A stretch of DNA of 64,000 bases from Rhizobium sp. N324 (GTDB lineage Bacteria > Pseudomonadota > Alphaproteobacteria > Rhizobiales > Rhizobiaceae). The stretch covers positions 310,001 through 374,000 of the forward strand of contig NZ_CP013632.1 of assembly GCF_001664485.1 (NCBI RefSeq), written 5' to 3'. Of this stretch, positions 1 to 8,968 are shown piece after piece. Numbering within the stretch: the stretch's first letter is position 1; each line of letters begins with the position of its first letter. Made by a program: the position numbers and the translations under genes. The notes beneath the pieces are model-generated. The model was not told the DNA's origin and searched no databases. It was given only the letters and a program-made list of their open reading frames with translations.

Positions 1-1
1 G

Positions 2-1396
2 GAACTGGCGGCAGCGATCAGGCATGGCAGTCTGAGCGCTGCAGAAGCGATGCAGATCTCCCTCGAGGCTGCCGCGCGGCATGAGCCGCTCGGCGCGATC
101 GCCTATCTCGACGGCGCCATGGGTCTCGCCGCGGCGCAGGCCTGCGACCGGGAGCGGCAGAGCGCGCCCGAGCATTTCTCGGCGCGACCCTTTGCCGGCG
201 TGCCCACCTTGGCGAAGGATCTTGGCGGTCCCTTCCGCGGACTGCCGGTAACGGCCGGTTCCCGCCTCTTCGAGAGAAAGGGCGGCGGAGCCGACTCCGA
301 TCTCGCTTCGCGGTTCCGCGACGCCGGCTTCTGTCTGTTCGGCCTGACGACGAGCCCGGAATTCGGCCTTTCGCTCGCCAGCGAACCGGCAATCGGGCCT
401 GTCTGCCGCAACCCGCTCGATCCGGCCCGCACCGCCGGCGGCTCGTCCGGCGGTGCGGCGGCAGCGGTTGCCGCCGGAATCGTGGCGATTGCCCATGCCA
501 CCGATGCCGGCGGCTCGATCCGCGTGCCCGCCGCCTGCTGCGGCCTTGTCGGAATGAAGCCGACCCGCGGCGCTATCCCCGGCGGACCATCTTTCGGCAA
601 TCATCTTGCCGGCATCGCGAGCGAACTGGCGGTCTGCCGCTCGGTGCGGGATACGGCGCTGATTTTTGACCGGCTGAGCGGCAATGCACGTGGACCCGTC
701 CCGAATTCCTCTCCCATCGATTTCGACACCGGCCGTTTGCGGATCGGCCTGTTGACCGACACCGGACCGGCCCACCCGACCGAGGGTGATCGCCTTGCGG
801 CCGTCGCGGACGCGGCACGTGCGCTCGAGAAGGACGGGCACGTCATCGTTCCATTGGCCTGGGCCGACTTCGAATGGAGCGTCGCCGCCAGCAGCCGTGC
901 CTTTGCCGATATCGTCTCCGTCAACCTCGCAGCCCTCATCGAGACGGCAGCGCTTGAAGAAAGCAAGGCCGAGCCTCTCACACAGGCTTTTGCGATGCGC
1001 GGACGGGCGCTTTCAGCCGCCAGGCTCTGGCATACGCTGAACGATGCAGTTCTGGTGAGCCATGCGGTCTGGGGGCTGTTCGATACGGTCGATTGCATCC
1101 TGATGCCGATGCTCGCCTCCGCGCCGCTTGCGATCGGCTCGTTTCCGTCCGATCATGCCGACACCGATCTGCATCTGGAGCGAATGACCGCGTTTGCGCC
1201 GCTTGCCTGCCTTGCCAATGTTTCGGGTTTTCCTGCTTTGACGCTGCCTTTCGGAGAGGATGAGCATGCCATGCCGCTGCCGGTGCAGCTCATGATGCCG
1301 ATGGGTCACGAGCCGGGGCTTCTGTCGCTGGCGGCACGCCTGGAGGCGGAGGGGCGATGGCAGCACCGTTTTCCGGTGGCGGGGTTGCTGTCATGA
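2..1396 (+). CDS. Amidase (amidase-signature family), 5' end cut by window edge
   Basis: This is an amidase-signature hydrolase of the GatA/AtzF type that would cleave an amide C-N bond in the cytoplasm. The frame is open from base 2 and reads ELAAAIRHGSLSAAEA before the first internal ATG at 50. That is the usual N-terminus of the family, so the true start lies left of the window. The Ser-Ser-Lys triad is visible: Lys in PTLAKDLGG (about 215), Ser in the glycine-rich GGSSGG stretch (about 437), and the nucleophile Ser in DAGGSIRVPA (about 510). Its stop overlaps the next start as ATGA, so it is co-translated with the ABC ATPase. The substrate is unknown; the neighbours suggest a product of purine, pyrimidine or similar ring breakdown. 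Confidence 0.9.
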   Translation, partial: ELAAAIRHGSLSAAEAMQISLEAAARHEPLGAIAYLDGAMGLAAAQACDRERQSAPEHFSARPFAGVPTLAKDLGGPFRGLPVTAGSRLFERKGGGADSDLASRFRDAGFCLFGLTTSPEFGLSLASEPAIGPVCRNPLDPARTAGGSSGGAAAAVAAGIVAIAHATDAGGSIRVPAACCGLVGMKPTRGAIPGGPSFGNHLAGIASELAVCRSVRDTALIFDRLSGNARGPVPNSSPIDFDTGRLRIGLLTDTGPAHPTEGDRLAAVADAARALEKDGHVIVPLAWADFEWSVAASSRAFADIVSVNLAALIETAALEESKAEPLTQAFAMRGRALSAARLWHTLNDAVLVSHAVWGLFDTVDCILMPMLASAPLAIGSFPSDHADTDLHLERMTAFAPLACLANVSGFPALTLPFGEDEHAMPLPVQLMMPMGHEPGLLSLAARLEAEGRWQHRFPVAGLLS

Positions 1397-2925
1397 CCGG
1401 GCCTGTTCTCGAGATTGTCGGCGTCAGCAAACGTTTCGGCGCCAATCTCGCCAATGACGATATTTCCATGACGCTGGTCAGGGGCGAGGTCGTCGCCCTG
1501 CTCGGTGAGAACGGCGCGGGCAAGACCACGCTGATGAGCATGCTTTTCGGCCACTATGTGCCGGATGCCGGCCGAATTCTGATCGACGGCGCCGAGCTGC
1601 CGCAGGGCAAGCCGCGCGCGGCGATCCGCGCCGGCGTCGGCATGGTGCATCAGCATTTCTCGCTCGCGCCCAATCTGACCGTTCTCGAAAACGTCATGAC
1701 CGGCACGGAAGGCCTTTGGTCCTGGCGCTCGGCAACATCCCAGGCGCGCAAGAAACTCCTGGCGATTTCGGAGCGCTTCGGCCTGCAGGTCGATCCGGAT
1801 GCCCGTCTTGGCGACCTTTCGGTCGGCGAGCAGCAGAGAGTGGAAATCCTCAAGGCGCTTTACAACGATGCCCGCATCCTGATCCTCGATGAGCCGACGG
1901 CGGTGCTGACCAACATCGAAGCCGAGCGGCTGTTCACGACGCTGAAGGAAATGGCCCGCCAGGGCCTGTCGCTGATCTTCATCTCGCACAAGCTCGACGA
2001 GGTGATGGCGGCGGCAGACCGCATCGTCGTGTTGCGTGCTGGCAGGATGGTCGCCGAGCGCAGGGCATGGGAAACCAGCAAGGCGGAACTCGCCGAGCTG
2101 ATGGTCGGGCATCGCGTAACGCGGCCCGTTCGCCAACCGTCGCCCCCCGGCGCCGTTGCACTCGAGGCTTCAGGCGTGACCGTGCGAACCGGCGGTATCG
2201 AGCGTCTGAAATCGATCAGCTTCCGGCTGCACCAGGGAGAGATCCTCGGCATTATCGGCGTTTCCGGCAACGGCCAGGCGGCGTTGGCGCATCTTCTTTC
2301 CGGCACGCTGGCGCGCAGCAGCGGCGATCTCAGGCTGTTCGGCGAAGTGGTCGGCAATCTTGGCGTCGCCGATGTTGTCGACGCCGGCATCGGCCGCATT
2401 CCCGAGGACCGCAACCACGAGGGCGTGATCGGCGAAATGGCGATCTGGGAAAACGCCGTGCTGGAGCGCATCGCCTCGCCGGCCTTCTCGCGCCACGGCC
2501 TCGTCAACCGCAAGGCCGGCATAACCTTCGCGCGCGAGATTATCGACGGCTTCGACGTTCGCGGCGGCGGTCCGACGATCCGCACACGGCTGCTGTCTGG
2601 CGGCAATATGCAAAAGCTCATTCTCGGGCGCAGCCTCTATCGCCGGCCGCGCATTCTGATTGCGGCCCAGCCTGCCCGCGGCCTCGACGAAGGGGCGGTT
2701 GCCGCCGTGCATGCGCGCCTGCTCGAAGCCCGCCGGCAGGGAACTGCGGTGCTGCTGATCTCGGAGGATCTCGACGAGGTGATCGCGCTCGCAGACCGCA
2801 TACAGGCAATCGTCGGCGGCCGGCTGTCGCCGCCCATTGATGCCGATGGCGCCGACGCCCGCAGGCTGGGGCTGATGATGGCCGGGGAATGGCAAGAGAC
2901 GCGCGGGGCCGATCATGCGATTTGA
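1393..2925 (+). CDS. ABC transporter ATPase, nucleoside/simple-sugar (BMP) type, two fused NBDs
   Basis: Energising subunit of an importer, 510 aa with two nucleotide-binding domains in one chain, as in NupO/YufO and RbsA-like proteins. NBD1 has Walker A GENGAGKTT (residues 38-46), signature LSVGEQQ and Walker B ILDEPTA. NBD2 has GVSGNGQ in place of a canonical Walker A, signature LSGGNMQ and AAQPARGLD where DEP is expected. A degenerate second site is normal for the BMP/nucleoside subfamily. An upstream in-frame start at 1357 exists, but ATG 1393 in the ATGA overlap with the amidase is preferred. Two permeases follow; the substrate-binding lipoprotein is not in the window and probably lies upstream. 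Confidence 0.93.
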   Translation: MTGPVLEIVGVSKRFGANLANDDISMTLVRGEVVALLGENGAGKTTLMSMLFGHYVPDAGRILIDGAELPQGKPRAAIRAGVGMVHQHFSLAPNLTVLENVMTGTEGLWSWRSATSQARKKLLAISERFGLQVDPDARLGDLSVGEQQRVEILKALYNDARILILDEPTAVLTNIEAERLFTTLKEMARQGLSLIFISHKLDEVMAAADRIVVLRAGRMVAERRAWETSKAELAELMVGHRVTRPVRQPSPPGAVALEASGVTVRTGGIERLKSISFRLHQGEILGIIGVSGNGQAALAHLLSGTLARSSGDLRLFGEVVGNLGVADVVDAGIGRIPEDRNHEGVIGEMAIWENAVLERIASPAFSRHGLVNRKAGITFAREIIDGFDVRGGGPTIRTRLLSGGNMQKLILGRSLYRRPRILIAAQPARGLDEGAVAAVHARLLEARRQGTAVLLISEDLDEVIALADRIQAIVGGRLSPPIDADGADARRLGLMMAGEWQETRGADHAI

Positions 2926-3964
2926 GCGCCGCGAGCACCGCCCGTTTTACCTGCTGATCGCCACACCCGTCATCGCCATCATCGCGGCACTCGCGCTGGC
3001 CGGCATCCTGATCTCGATCGCCGGCGCGCCTGTTCTGGACGCCTATTGGCGCATCCTGACGGGCGCCTTCGGCTCGCGGCTTTCGGCGACCGAAACATTG
3101 ACGCGGGCAACGCCGCTGATGCTGACCGGACTTGCCGCCGCCGTCGCCTTCCGGGCGCGGCTCTGGAATATCGGCGCCGAGGGCCAGTTCTATCTCGGCG
3201 CCATCGCCGTTGCGGCGGCAAGCTCGAAGCTGCTCGGCAATCTTCCGGCACCCATTCTCATTCCGCTGCTGCTGCTGGTCGGTGCGATCGCCGGCATGGT
3301 GCTGATTTTGCTTCCGCTGTGGCTGAGACTGCGCTTTTCCGTCGATGAGGTCGTCACCAGCCTCCTGATGAATTTCATCGCCGTGCTTTTCGTCTCGATG
3401 CTGATCGACGGCGTCCTCAAGGATCCGCTCGCCTTCGGCTGGCCCCAGTCGCAATCCGTCAGCGATCATGCCATGCTGCCGAAGCTGATCGCCCGTTCGC
3501 GCCTGCATATCGGTTTTGCGATCGCGATCGCCCTGGCGATCGTCGTTCACTTCATCCAGTCCCGCACCGTGTTTGGCATGCAGTCGCGCGCCGCCGGCCT
3601 CAATCCTGCCGGTGCGGTTTTTGCTGGTGTGCCGCTCGGAAGAACATTGGTGAAGGTTGCCTGTCTCTCCGGTGGGCTTGCAGGGCTTGCGGGAGCGATC
3701 GAGGTGATGGGCGTCAAGGGGTACGTGACGACCGACCTGTCGCCCGGTTTCGGCTACGCCGGCATCGTGGTGGCGATGCTTGCCAATCTCAATCCGCTCG
3801 GTGTCGTCTTCGCCGCCATTTTCACGGCCACGATGTTCGTCGGCGCCGACGGCATGAGCCGGGGCCTCGGCATCCCGACCTATATTGCCGACGTCACGGT
3901 GGCGCTGTCGCTGCTGACGATGCTGATCGCATTGTTCTTCACCCAATACAGGATAAGGCGATGA
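2915..3964 (+). CDS. ABC transporter permease (nucleoside/simple-sugar type, YufP-like)
   Basis: Inner-membrane channel subunit, 349 aa. It has a short charged N-terminus, a first membrane segment around residues 15-37, and the family stretch RATPLMLTGLAAAVAFRARLWNIGAEGQ near residues 65-90, split here by a loop. About eight to ten hydrophobic segments follow. It belongs to the BPD_transp_2 (LivH/YufP) group that pairs with fused ATPases. It starts 11 bases inside the end of the ATPase gene and ends in an ATGA overlap with the second permease, so the three are translationally coupled. Nucleosides or free bases are the likely cargo, judged from the deaminase downstream. Confidence 0.92.
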   Translation: MRFERREHRPFYLLIATPVIAIIAALALAGILISIAGAPVLDAYWRILTGAFGSRLSATETLTRATPLMLTGLAAAVAFRARLWNIGAEGQFYLGAIAVAAASSKLLGNLPAPILIPLLLLVGAIAGMVLILLPLWLRLRFSVDEVVTSLLMNFIAVLFVSMLIDGVLKDPLAFGWPQSQSVSDHAMLPKLIARSRLHIGFAIAIALAIVVHFIQSRTVFGMQSRAAGLNPAGAVFAGVPLGRTLVKVACLSGGLAGLAGAIEVMGVKGYVTTDLSPGFGYAGIVVAMLANLNPLGVVFAAIFTATMFVGADGMSRGLGIPTYIADVTVALSLLTMLIALFFTQYRIRR

Positions 3965-4905
3965 CGCAGCTGTTCGATATCATCGCCTCCGCCGGGCTCT
4001 GGGCGGCAGTCCTGCGGATCGCCACGCCGCTGATTTTCGGCACGCTCGGCGCTTTGCTCTGCGAACGGGCCGGCGTGCTCAATCTCGGCATCGAAGGCAT
4101 CATGACCTTCGGCGCGATGATCGGCTGGCTTTCCGTCTACCACGGCGCCGATCTGTGGACTGGCCTGTTGATCGCCGCGGTCGCCGGCGGCATCTTCGGC
4201 CTGCTGCATGCGTCGCTGACGGTGACGCTCGGCCTGTCCCAACATGTCTCCGGCCTCGGCGTCACGCTCTTTGCTTCCAGTTTCAGCTACTATGTCTTCC
4301 GGTTGATCGTGCCGCTCGCCAATACGCCGCCCACCATCGTGCCGTTTCAGCCGATCGCCATCCCCGGTCTCTCGACGCTGCCGTTCATCGGCCCGGCCTT
4401 CTTTACGCAGACGGCGCCGACCTATCTTGCGATCCTTATCGCCCTGCTGATGGCCTACATCATCTTCCGCACTCCCGTGGGGCTCGCAATCCGCATGACC
4501 GGTGAAAATCCGCATGCAGCCGACGCCCAGGGCGTCAATCCGATGAAGGTGCGATACGGCGCGGTCATCATCGGCAGCGCGCTGATGGGAATGGGCGGCG
4601 CTTTCCTGACATTGTCGGCGTTCAACAGCTTTTTCCCGACCATGGTGCAGGGGCGCGGCTGGATCTGCATCGCGCTTGTTGTGTTCGCCTCCTGGCGGCC
4701 GGGCCGCGCGCTGTTCGGGGCGCTGCTCTTCGCCTTCTTCGATGCCTTTCAGCTTCGGCTGCAAACGGCGCTGAGCGGGCTCGTGCCCTATCAGCTTTTC
4801 CTGATGACGCCCTATATCCTTTCCGTTGCCGCTCTTGCCATCATGGCCCGCCGCGCCCGCGTCCCGCAGGCGCTGATGCAGCCCTATCGTCGCGGCGAGC
4901 GGTGA
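3961..4905 (+). CDS. ABC transporter permease (nucleoside/simple-sugar type, YufQ-like)
   Basis: Second channel subunit of the same importer, 314 aa. The N-terminal region carries the subfamily pattern ATPLIFGTLGALLCERAGVLNLGIEG (residues about 21-46), where the NLGIEG motif is diagnostic of YufQ/NupQ permeases. It has about eight hydrophobic segments and a short basic tail. The start ATG overlaps the stop of the first permease (ATGA). A 25-base gap leads to the deaminase gene, which has its own GAGG ribosome site, so all five genes from the amidase on appear to be one transcript. Confidence 0.92.
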   Translation: MTQLFDIIASAGLWAAVLRIATPLIFGTLGALLCERAGVLNLGIEGIMTFGAMIGWLSVYHGADLWTGLLIAAVAGGIFGLLHASLTVTLGLSQHVSGLGVTLFASSFSYYVFRLIVPLANTPPTIVPFQPIAIPGLSTLPFIGPAFFTQTAPTYLAILIALLMAYIIFRTPVGLAIRMTGENPHAADAQGVNPMKVRYGAVIIGSALMGMGGAFLTLSAFNSFFPTMVQGRGWICIALVVFASWRPGRALFGALLFAFFDAFQLRLQTALSGLVPYQLFLMTPYILSVAALAIMARRARVPQALMQPYRRGER

Positions 4906-4930
4906 TGCCGCCTTTTCCAACGAGGTTCCG

Positions 4931-6220
4931 ATGTTCGATCTCATCGTCAGAAACGCAAATCTCCCCGATGGCCGAACCGGCATCGACATCGGCATCGAGG
5001 GCGACAGGATCACTGCCGTCGAGCGCAATCTGCAGGCGCAGGCGCCGGAGGAAATCGACGCAACCGGCAGGCTGGCCAGCCCGCCTTTCGTCGATCCGCA
5101 TTTTCACATGGACGCCACGCTATCGCTCGGCCTGCCGCGGATGAACGTGTCGGGTACACTGCTGGAAGGCATCGCGCTCTGGGGGGAGCTGCGCCCCATT
5201 GTGACGAAGGAGGAACTGGTCGACCGCGCGCTGCGCTACTGCGATCTCGCGGTCACGCAGGGCCTGCTTTTCATCCGCAGCCATGTCGATACGAGTGATC
5301 CCAGACTGGTGACCGTCGAGGCGATGATCGAAGTCCGCGAAAAGGTCGCGCCCTATATCGATCTGCAACTGGTCGCCTTCCCGCAGGATGGTTATTACCG
5401 CTCGCCGGGCGCGATCGATGCGCTCAACCGCGCCCTCGACATGGGCGTCGATATCGTCGGCGGCATCCCCCATTTCGAGCGGACGATGGGCGAAGGCACG
5501 GCGTCAGTCGAGGCGCTCTGCCGCATCGCCGCCGATCGCGGTCTGCCGGTGGACATGCATTGCGATGAAACCGACGATCCGCTCTCGCGCCACATCGAGA
5601 TGCTGGCCGCGCAAACCATCCGCTTCGGCCTGCAGGGACGTGTCGCCGGCTCGCATCTGACCTCGATGCATTCGATGGACAATTACTATGTTTCCAAGCT
5701 CATCCCGCTGATGGCGGAGGCGGAGATCAACGTGATTCCCAATCCGCTGATCAACATCATGCTGCAGGGCCGGCACGATACCTATCCGAAACGCCGCGGC
5801 ATGACCCGGGTCCGCGAGCTGATGGATGCCGGGCTGAATGTCTCCTTCGGGCACGATTGCGTCATGGACCCCTGGTATTCGATGGGATCGGGCGACATGC
5901 TGGAGGTCGGCCACATGGCGATCCATGTCGCCCAGATGGCCGGTATCGACGACAAGAAGAGGATCTTCGACGCGCTGACCGTCAATTCGGCGAGGACGAT
6001 GGGGATTGCCGCCTATGGCTTGGAGAAGGGATGCAATGCCGACCTCGTCATCCTCCAGGCAAGCGACGCGCTGGAGGCGTTGCGGCTGAAGCCGAACCGG
6101 CTGGCGGTAATCCGCCGCGGCAAGGTCATCGCCCGCTCGGCGCCGCGCATCGGCGAGCTTTTCCTGGACGGGCGCCCGACGCGGATCGACGGCGGTCGGG
6201 ATTACGTGCCTCATTATTGA
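4931..6220 (+). CDS. Cytosine-deaminase-like amidohydrolase
   Basis: Metal-dependent TIM-barrel amidohydrolase, 429 aa, of the E. coli CodA branch. All metal and catalytic positions of CodA are present: HxH (His57, His59) in DPHFHMD, His210 and Glu213 in HCDE, His242 in GSHLTS, and Asp309 in FGHDCVMDPWYSMG. The residue after the metal Asp is Cys310. In E. coli CodA that place is Asp314, a residue known to influence which pyrimidines are accepted. The reaction is therefore probably hydrolytic deamination of a cytosine-like ring, but the exact substrate could differ. It lies at the end of the amidase-transporter operon, so the imported compound is likely its substrate. The start is fixed by GAGG six bases upstream of ATG. 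Confidence 0.85.
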   Translation: MFDLIVRNANLPDGRTGIDIGIEGDRITAVERNLQAQAPEEIDATGRLASPPFVDPHFHMDATLSLGLPRMNVSGTLLEGIALWGELRPIVTKEELVDRALRYCDLAVTQGLLFIRSHVDTSDPRLVTVEAMIEVREKVAPYIDLQLVAFPQDGYYRSPGAIDALNRALDMGVDIVGGIPHFERTMGEGTASVEALCRIAADRGLPVDMHCDETDDPLSRHIEMLAAQTIRFGLQGRVAGSHLTSMHSMDNYYVSKLIPLMAEAEINVIPNPLINIMLQGRHDTYPKRRGMTRVRELMDAGLNVSFGHDCVMDPWYSMGSGDMLEVGHMAIHVAQMAGIDDKKRIFDALTVNSARTMGIAAYGLEKGCNADLVILQASDALEALRLKPNRLAVIRRGKVIARSAPRIGELFLDGRPTRIDGGRDYVPHY

Positions 6221-6341
6221 GAGGCGGCGGAGGCTTGCCGGCCTACGGGAGCGGCTTTGGATCGGAGTCAGCAATATGGGGCAGCAAAGCTGCGACCCGC
6301 CAGACTGCTGACAAAGGCCGGCCAACTCCTCTTTCGTCCTG

Positions 6342-6400
6342 CTCGGGCTTGTCCCGAGTATCTACAGCCGGCTCAGCAGGTCCTCGGCATAAGGCCGAGG
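6342..6400. repeat. Paired small hairpins, dispersed-repeat type
   Basis: Two perfect stem-loops sit 23 bases apart in the 264-base gap between convergent genes. One is CTCGGG-cttgt-CCCGAG (6342-6358), the other CCTCGGC-ataag-GCCGAGG (6382-6400). The surrounding text resembles a short repeat family common between genes of alphaproteobacteria. They may act as a two-way terminator for the deaminase operon and for the RraA gene. The rest of 6221-6484 shows no gene. Confidence 0.5.
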
Positions 6401-6484
6401 ATGACGCCGAGTGAAGAACGAGGCTTTCAACAAACTGAGGGGTCGCGAAGCCGCAGCCCCCTTCAATCCGTCTTATTCAGAGGC

Positions 6485-7183
6485 CTATTTCTTCGAAGCC
6501 TCATAGAGCGCCCTGGCGTCGGCGTTCATCGGATAGAGGCCGGGCAGCGGCACGCCTTCATCGATCCTGGTCATGATCCAGGCTTCCATGCGCTCCTGTT
6601 CCGGCGCTTCATCGAGCACGGTGCCGAGCAGATCGGCCGGGATCAGCACCGCGCCGTCCTGGTCGACGACGATGATGTCATCGGGGAAGACCGCGACGCC
6701 GCCACAGCCGATCGGCTGCTGCCAGGCGACGAATGTAAGGCCGGCGACCGAAGGCGGGGCTGCGACGCCGCGGCACCAGACCGGCAGGTGGCTGTCGAGC
6801 ACACCGGCGAGGTCGCGCACGACGCCGTCGGTGACGAGGGCCGCGACACCGCGCTTCTGCATGCGGGCGCAGAGGATATCGCCGAAAATGCCGGCATCGG
6901 TTACACCCATCGCATCGACGACCGCAACGCAACCTTCAGGCATCGCCTCGATTGCGGCACGTGTCGAGATCGGCGAGGCCCAGGAGGCGGGTGTCGCCAG
7001 ATCTTCACGGGCCGGGACGAAGCGCAGGGTGAAGGCCGGGCCGACGATGCGCGGCTGGCCGGGCTTCAACGGAACGGCGCCGCGAATCCAGACGTTCCGC
7101 AGTCCCTTCTTCAGAAGAACGGTCGTCAGGGTCGCCGTCGAGACGGTGTTGAGGATTGCTATCGCTTGAGCGTCGAGAGCCAT
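6485..7183 (-). CDS. RraA / HMG-aldolase family protein
   Basis: 232 aa, member of the RraA-like fold family, which includes 4-hydroxy-4-methyl-2-oxoglutarate/oxaloacetate aldolases and the RNase E inhibitor RraA. The family core GDILCARMQKRGVAALVTDG-VVRD is present (about residues 100-125), including the Arg-Asp pair that in the aldolases binds substrate and metal. The Gly-Asp of GDI is also kept. The chain is longer than E. coli RraA (161 aa), which favours the metabolic branch. It follows the SDR gene by 25 bases on the same strand, with a shared promoter facing a LysR gene, so a catabolic aldolase or decarboxylase role is more likely than RNase control. Confidence 0.82.
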   Translation of the reverse strand: MALDAQAIAILNTVSTATLTTVLLKKGLRNVWIRGAVPLKPGQPRIVGPAFTLRFVPAREDLATPASWASPISTRAAIEAMPEGCVAVVDAMGVTDAGIFGDILCARMQKRGVAALVTDGVVRDLAGVLDSHLPVWCRGVAAPPSVAGLTFVAWQQPIGCGGVAVFPDDIIVVDQDGAVLIPADLLGTVLDEAPEQERMEAWIMTRIDEGVPLPGLYPMNADARALYEASKK

Positions 7184-7208
7184 TGTATCGTTTCCAATCG
7201 GGTTTCGT

Positions 7209-7994
7209 TCAGATGCTCTGGATCATGCCGCCGTCGACGCGGATCACCGATCCGGTGAGATAGGAGGCGGGTTCGCTCGCCAGGAAGGCGACGACATTGC
7301 CGTACTCTTCCGGCCGGCCATAACGGCCGAGCGGAATGCCGCCGGTACTTTCAGCGATGACGTCATCGATGGATCGGTTTTCGCGCTTGGCCTTCTGCTC
7401 ATCGAGGAAGGTGATGCGGCCGGTGGCAATGCGGCCCGGCAGGACGATGTTGACGGTGATGCCGTCGCGGCCAATCTCGCGCGCCAAGGTTTTCGACCAT
7501 CCCACCAGCGACAGGCGCAGTGCGTTCGAGATGCCGAGATTGGGGATCGGCGCGACCACGCCCGACGAGGTCGAGGTGACAATGCGCCCCCATTTGCGCG
7601 CCCGCATCCCAGGCAGGACACGATCGGCTATCGAGATGACGGAGAGCACCATGCTCTGGAAATACCGATTCCAGATATCAGCGTCCTGGCCGGAGGCCGT
7701 GGTCGGCGGCGGGCCGCCGGTATTGTTGATGAGGATATCGACCGGTCCGAAGCCACGTTCGATTGCTGTGACATGCGCATCGATCGAGGCGAGATCCGCA
7801 AGGTCCCATTGCAACGCCAGCGCCTTGCCGCCTTCGGATTCGATCGCGGCTGCGGTCATTTGCGCGGCGGCGAGATCGATATCCGCAGCGGCAATTCTGG
7901 CACCTTCGCGCGCAAGCCTGGCGGCGATCGCACTGCCCAGTCCGCCGCCGGCGCCAAGCACCAGAGCCGTCTTGTCCGTGAGGCCCAAATCCAT
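7209..7994 (-). CDS. Atypical short-chain dehydrogenase/reductase family protein
   Basis: 261 aa Rossmann protein of the SDR family. The cofactor loop GAGGGLG (residues 14-20) and NNTGG (90-94) are clear, and a Ser-rich strand TSTSSG (140-145) holds the expected catalytic Ser. The Tyr-xxx-Lys pair of classical SDRs is absent: the aligned stretch PNLGISNALR has Leu153 where Tyr is expected and Asn157 where Lys is expected. The same pattern occurs in a known non-classical SDR branch, so this is not simple decay; chemistry is uncertain. Start ATG 7994 is chosen because GGAG lies 10 bases upstream; a longer frame to 8036 exists. It probably forms an operon with the RraA-family gene. Confidence 0.85.
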   Translation of the reverse strand: MDLGLTDKTALVLGAGGGLGSAIAARLAREGARIAAADIDLAAAQMTAAAIESEGGKALALQWDLADLASIDAHVTAIERGFGPVDILINNTGGPPPTTASGQDADIWNRYFQSMVLSVISIADRVLPGMRARKWGRIVTSTSSGVVAPIPNLGISNALRLSLVGWSKTLAREIGRDGITVNIVLPGRIATGRITFLDEQKAKRENRSIDDVIAESTGGIPLGRYGRPEEYGNVVAFLASEPASYLTGSVIRVDGGMIQSI

Positions 7995-8075
7995 TTCGCT
8001 CGTCTCCGCATATGGTCGAGCCATCTTTCGGAGCATCGGACTGTAAATAAAATATCGCTTTTGCTTCGTTCAAGA

Positions 8076-8090
8076 GATAGAAAAACTATC
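8076..8090. promoter_or_regulatory. Candidate LysR-regulator operator
   Basis: GATAGAAAAACTATC is a perfect 5-bp inverted repeat around five A residues, ending one base before the LysR start codon in the divergent SDR/lysR spacer. Its position suits autoregulation and control of the divergent SDR operon. The T-N11-A spacing typical of LysR boxes is not exact. Confidence 0.4.
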
Positions 8091-8091
8091 G

Positions 8092-8964
8092 ATGGACACG
8101 CGCTTTCTCGAAACCTTCATTGTCGTTGCCGAGCGGCACTCGCTGGCGCAGGCCGCCCAGCGGCTGAACCTGACGCCGGCCGCCGTCGCCCAGCGCATCC
8201 GTGCGTTGGAGGCCGAATTGGGGGTACGGCTGCTGGTGCGCTCCGGCCGCGTCATGCGGCCGACCGAGGCGGGTTTTGCCATTCTCGAACGCTGCAGGGA
8301 CCTGGTGCGCGATACACGCGACCTGAAGGCGATGGCCGGTACCGCGACGATCTCGGGCGAGATGCGGCTCGGCGCGATCAACACGGCTCTGACGGGCCTT
8401 GTTCCCGACATTCTCCACCGCCTTGCCCAGGATTTTCCGCTGATCGAGATCTTCATCCGGCCGGGCGCTTCGATGGATCTCTATACCGAGGTTCTGAACG
8501 GCGCGCTGGATGCGGCCTTCATCATCGAACCGCGATTTCCGATGCAGAAGACGCTGACCTTCAATACGCTGCGCCAGGAACCCCTCGTGCTGATCGCGCC
8601 GCGAGGCTTCCAGGGGGCCGATCCGCTCGAGCTGCTGAGGACCGAACCCTTCATCCGCTACGATCGCAACCAATGGGGCGGCCATATCGCCGACGAATAT
8701 CTGCGCGAGATCGGCATTCGCCCCATCGAGCGTTACGAACTCGACGCGCTCGAGTCGATCGCGGTGATGGTCAATCGCGGTCTCGGGATCTCGATCGTGC
8801 CGGATTGGGCGCCGCCGTGGCCGGCTGGGCTCGATATCGTCAAGCTGCCCCTATCGCGTGCGTCGGCCATGCGCACGGTCGGCATCGTCGCGACGCGTTC
8901 GTCGCCGCGGGCAAACCTCATCGCCGCACTTCTGCAAACCAGCCGCGCGGCGATGGAGGCCTGA
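8092..8964 (+). CDS. LysR-family transcriptional regulator
   Basis: 290 aa. The N-terminal winged helix-turn-helix reads LETFIVVAERHSLAQAAQRLNLTPAAVAQRIRALE in two adjoining parts (residues about 5-39), followed by a linker and the periplasmic-binding-like effector domain (about 90-290). It is divergent from the SDR-RraA pair with only 97 bases between starts, the classic arrangement for a LysR activator of a neighbouring catabolic operon. No strong ribosome site precedes ATG 8092. The effector is unknown. Confidence 0.92.
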   Translation: MDTRFLETFIVVAERHSLAQAAQRLNLTPAAVAQRIRALEAELGVRLLVRSGRVMRPTEAGFAILERCRDLVRDTRDLKAMAGTATISGEMRLGAINTALTGLVPDILHRLAQDFPLIEIFIRPGASMDLYTEVLNGALDAAFIIEPRFPMQKTLTFNTLRQEPLVLIAPRGFQGADPLELLRTEPFIRYDRNQWGGHIADEYLREIGIRPIERYELDALESIAVMVNRGLGISIVPDWAPPWPAGLDIVKLPLSRASAMRTVGIVATRSSPRANLIAALLQTSRAAMEA

Positions 8965-8968
8965 TGGC

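Noticed and set aside
2618..3946. 442-codon minus-strand frame over the permease genes
   Set aside because: Composition typical of an antisense shadow of membrane-protein codons; no start signal and no family.
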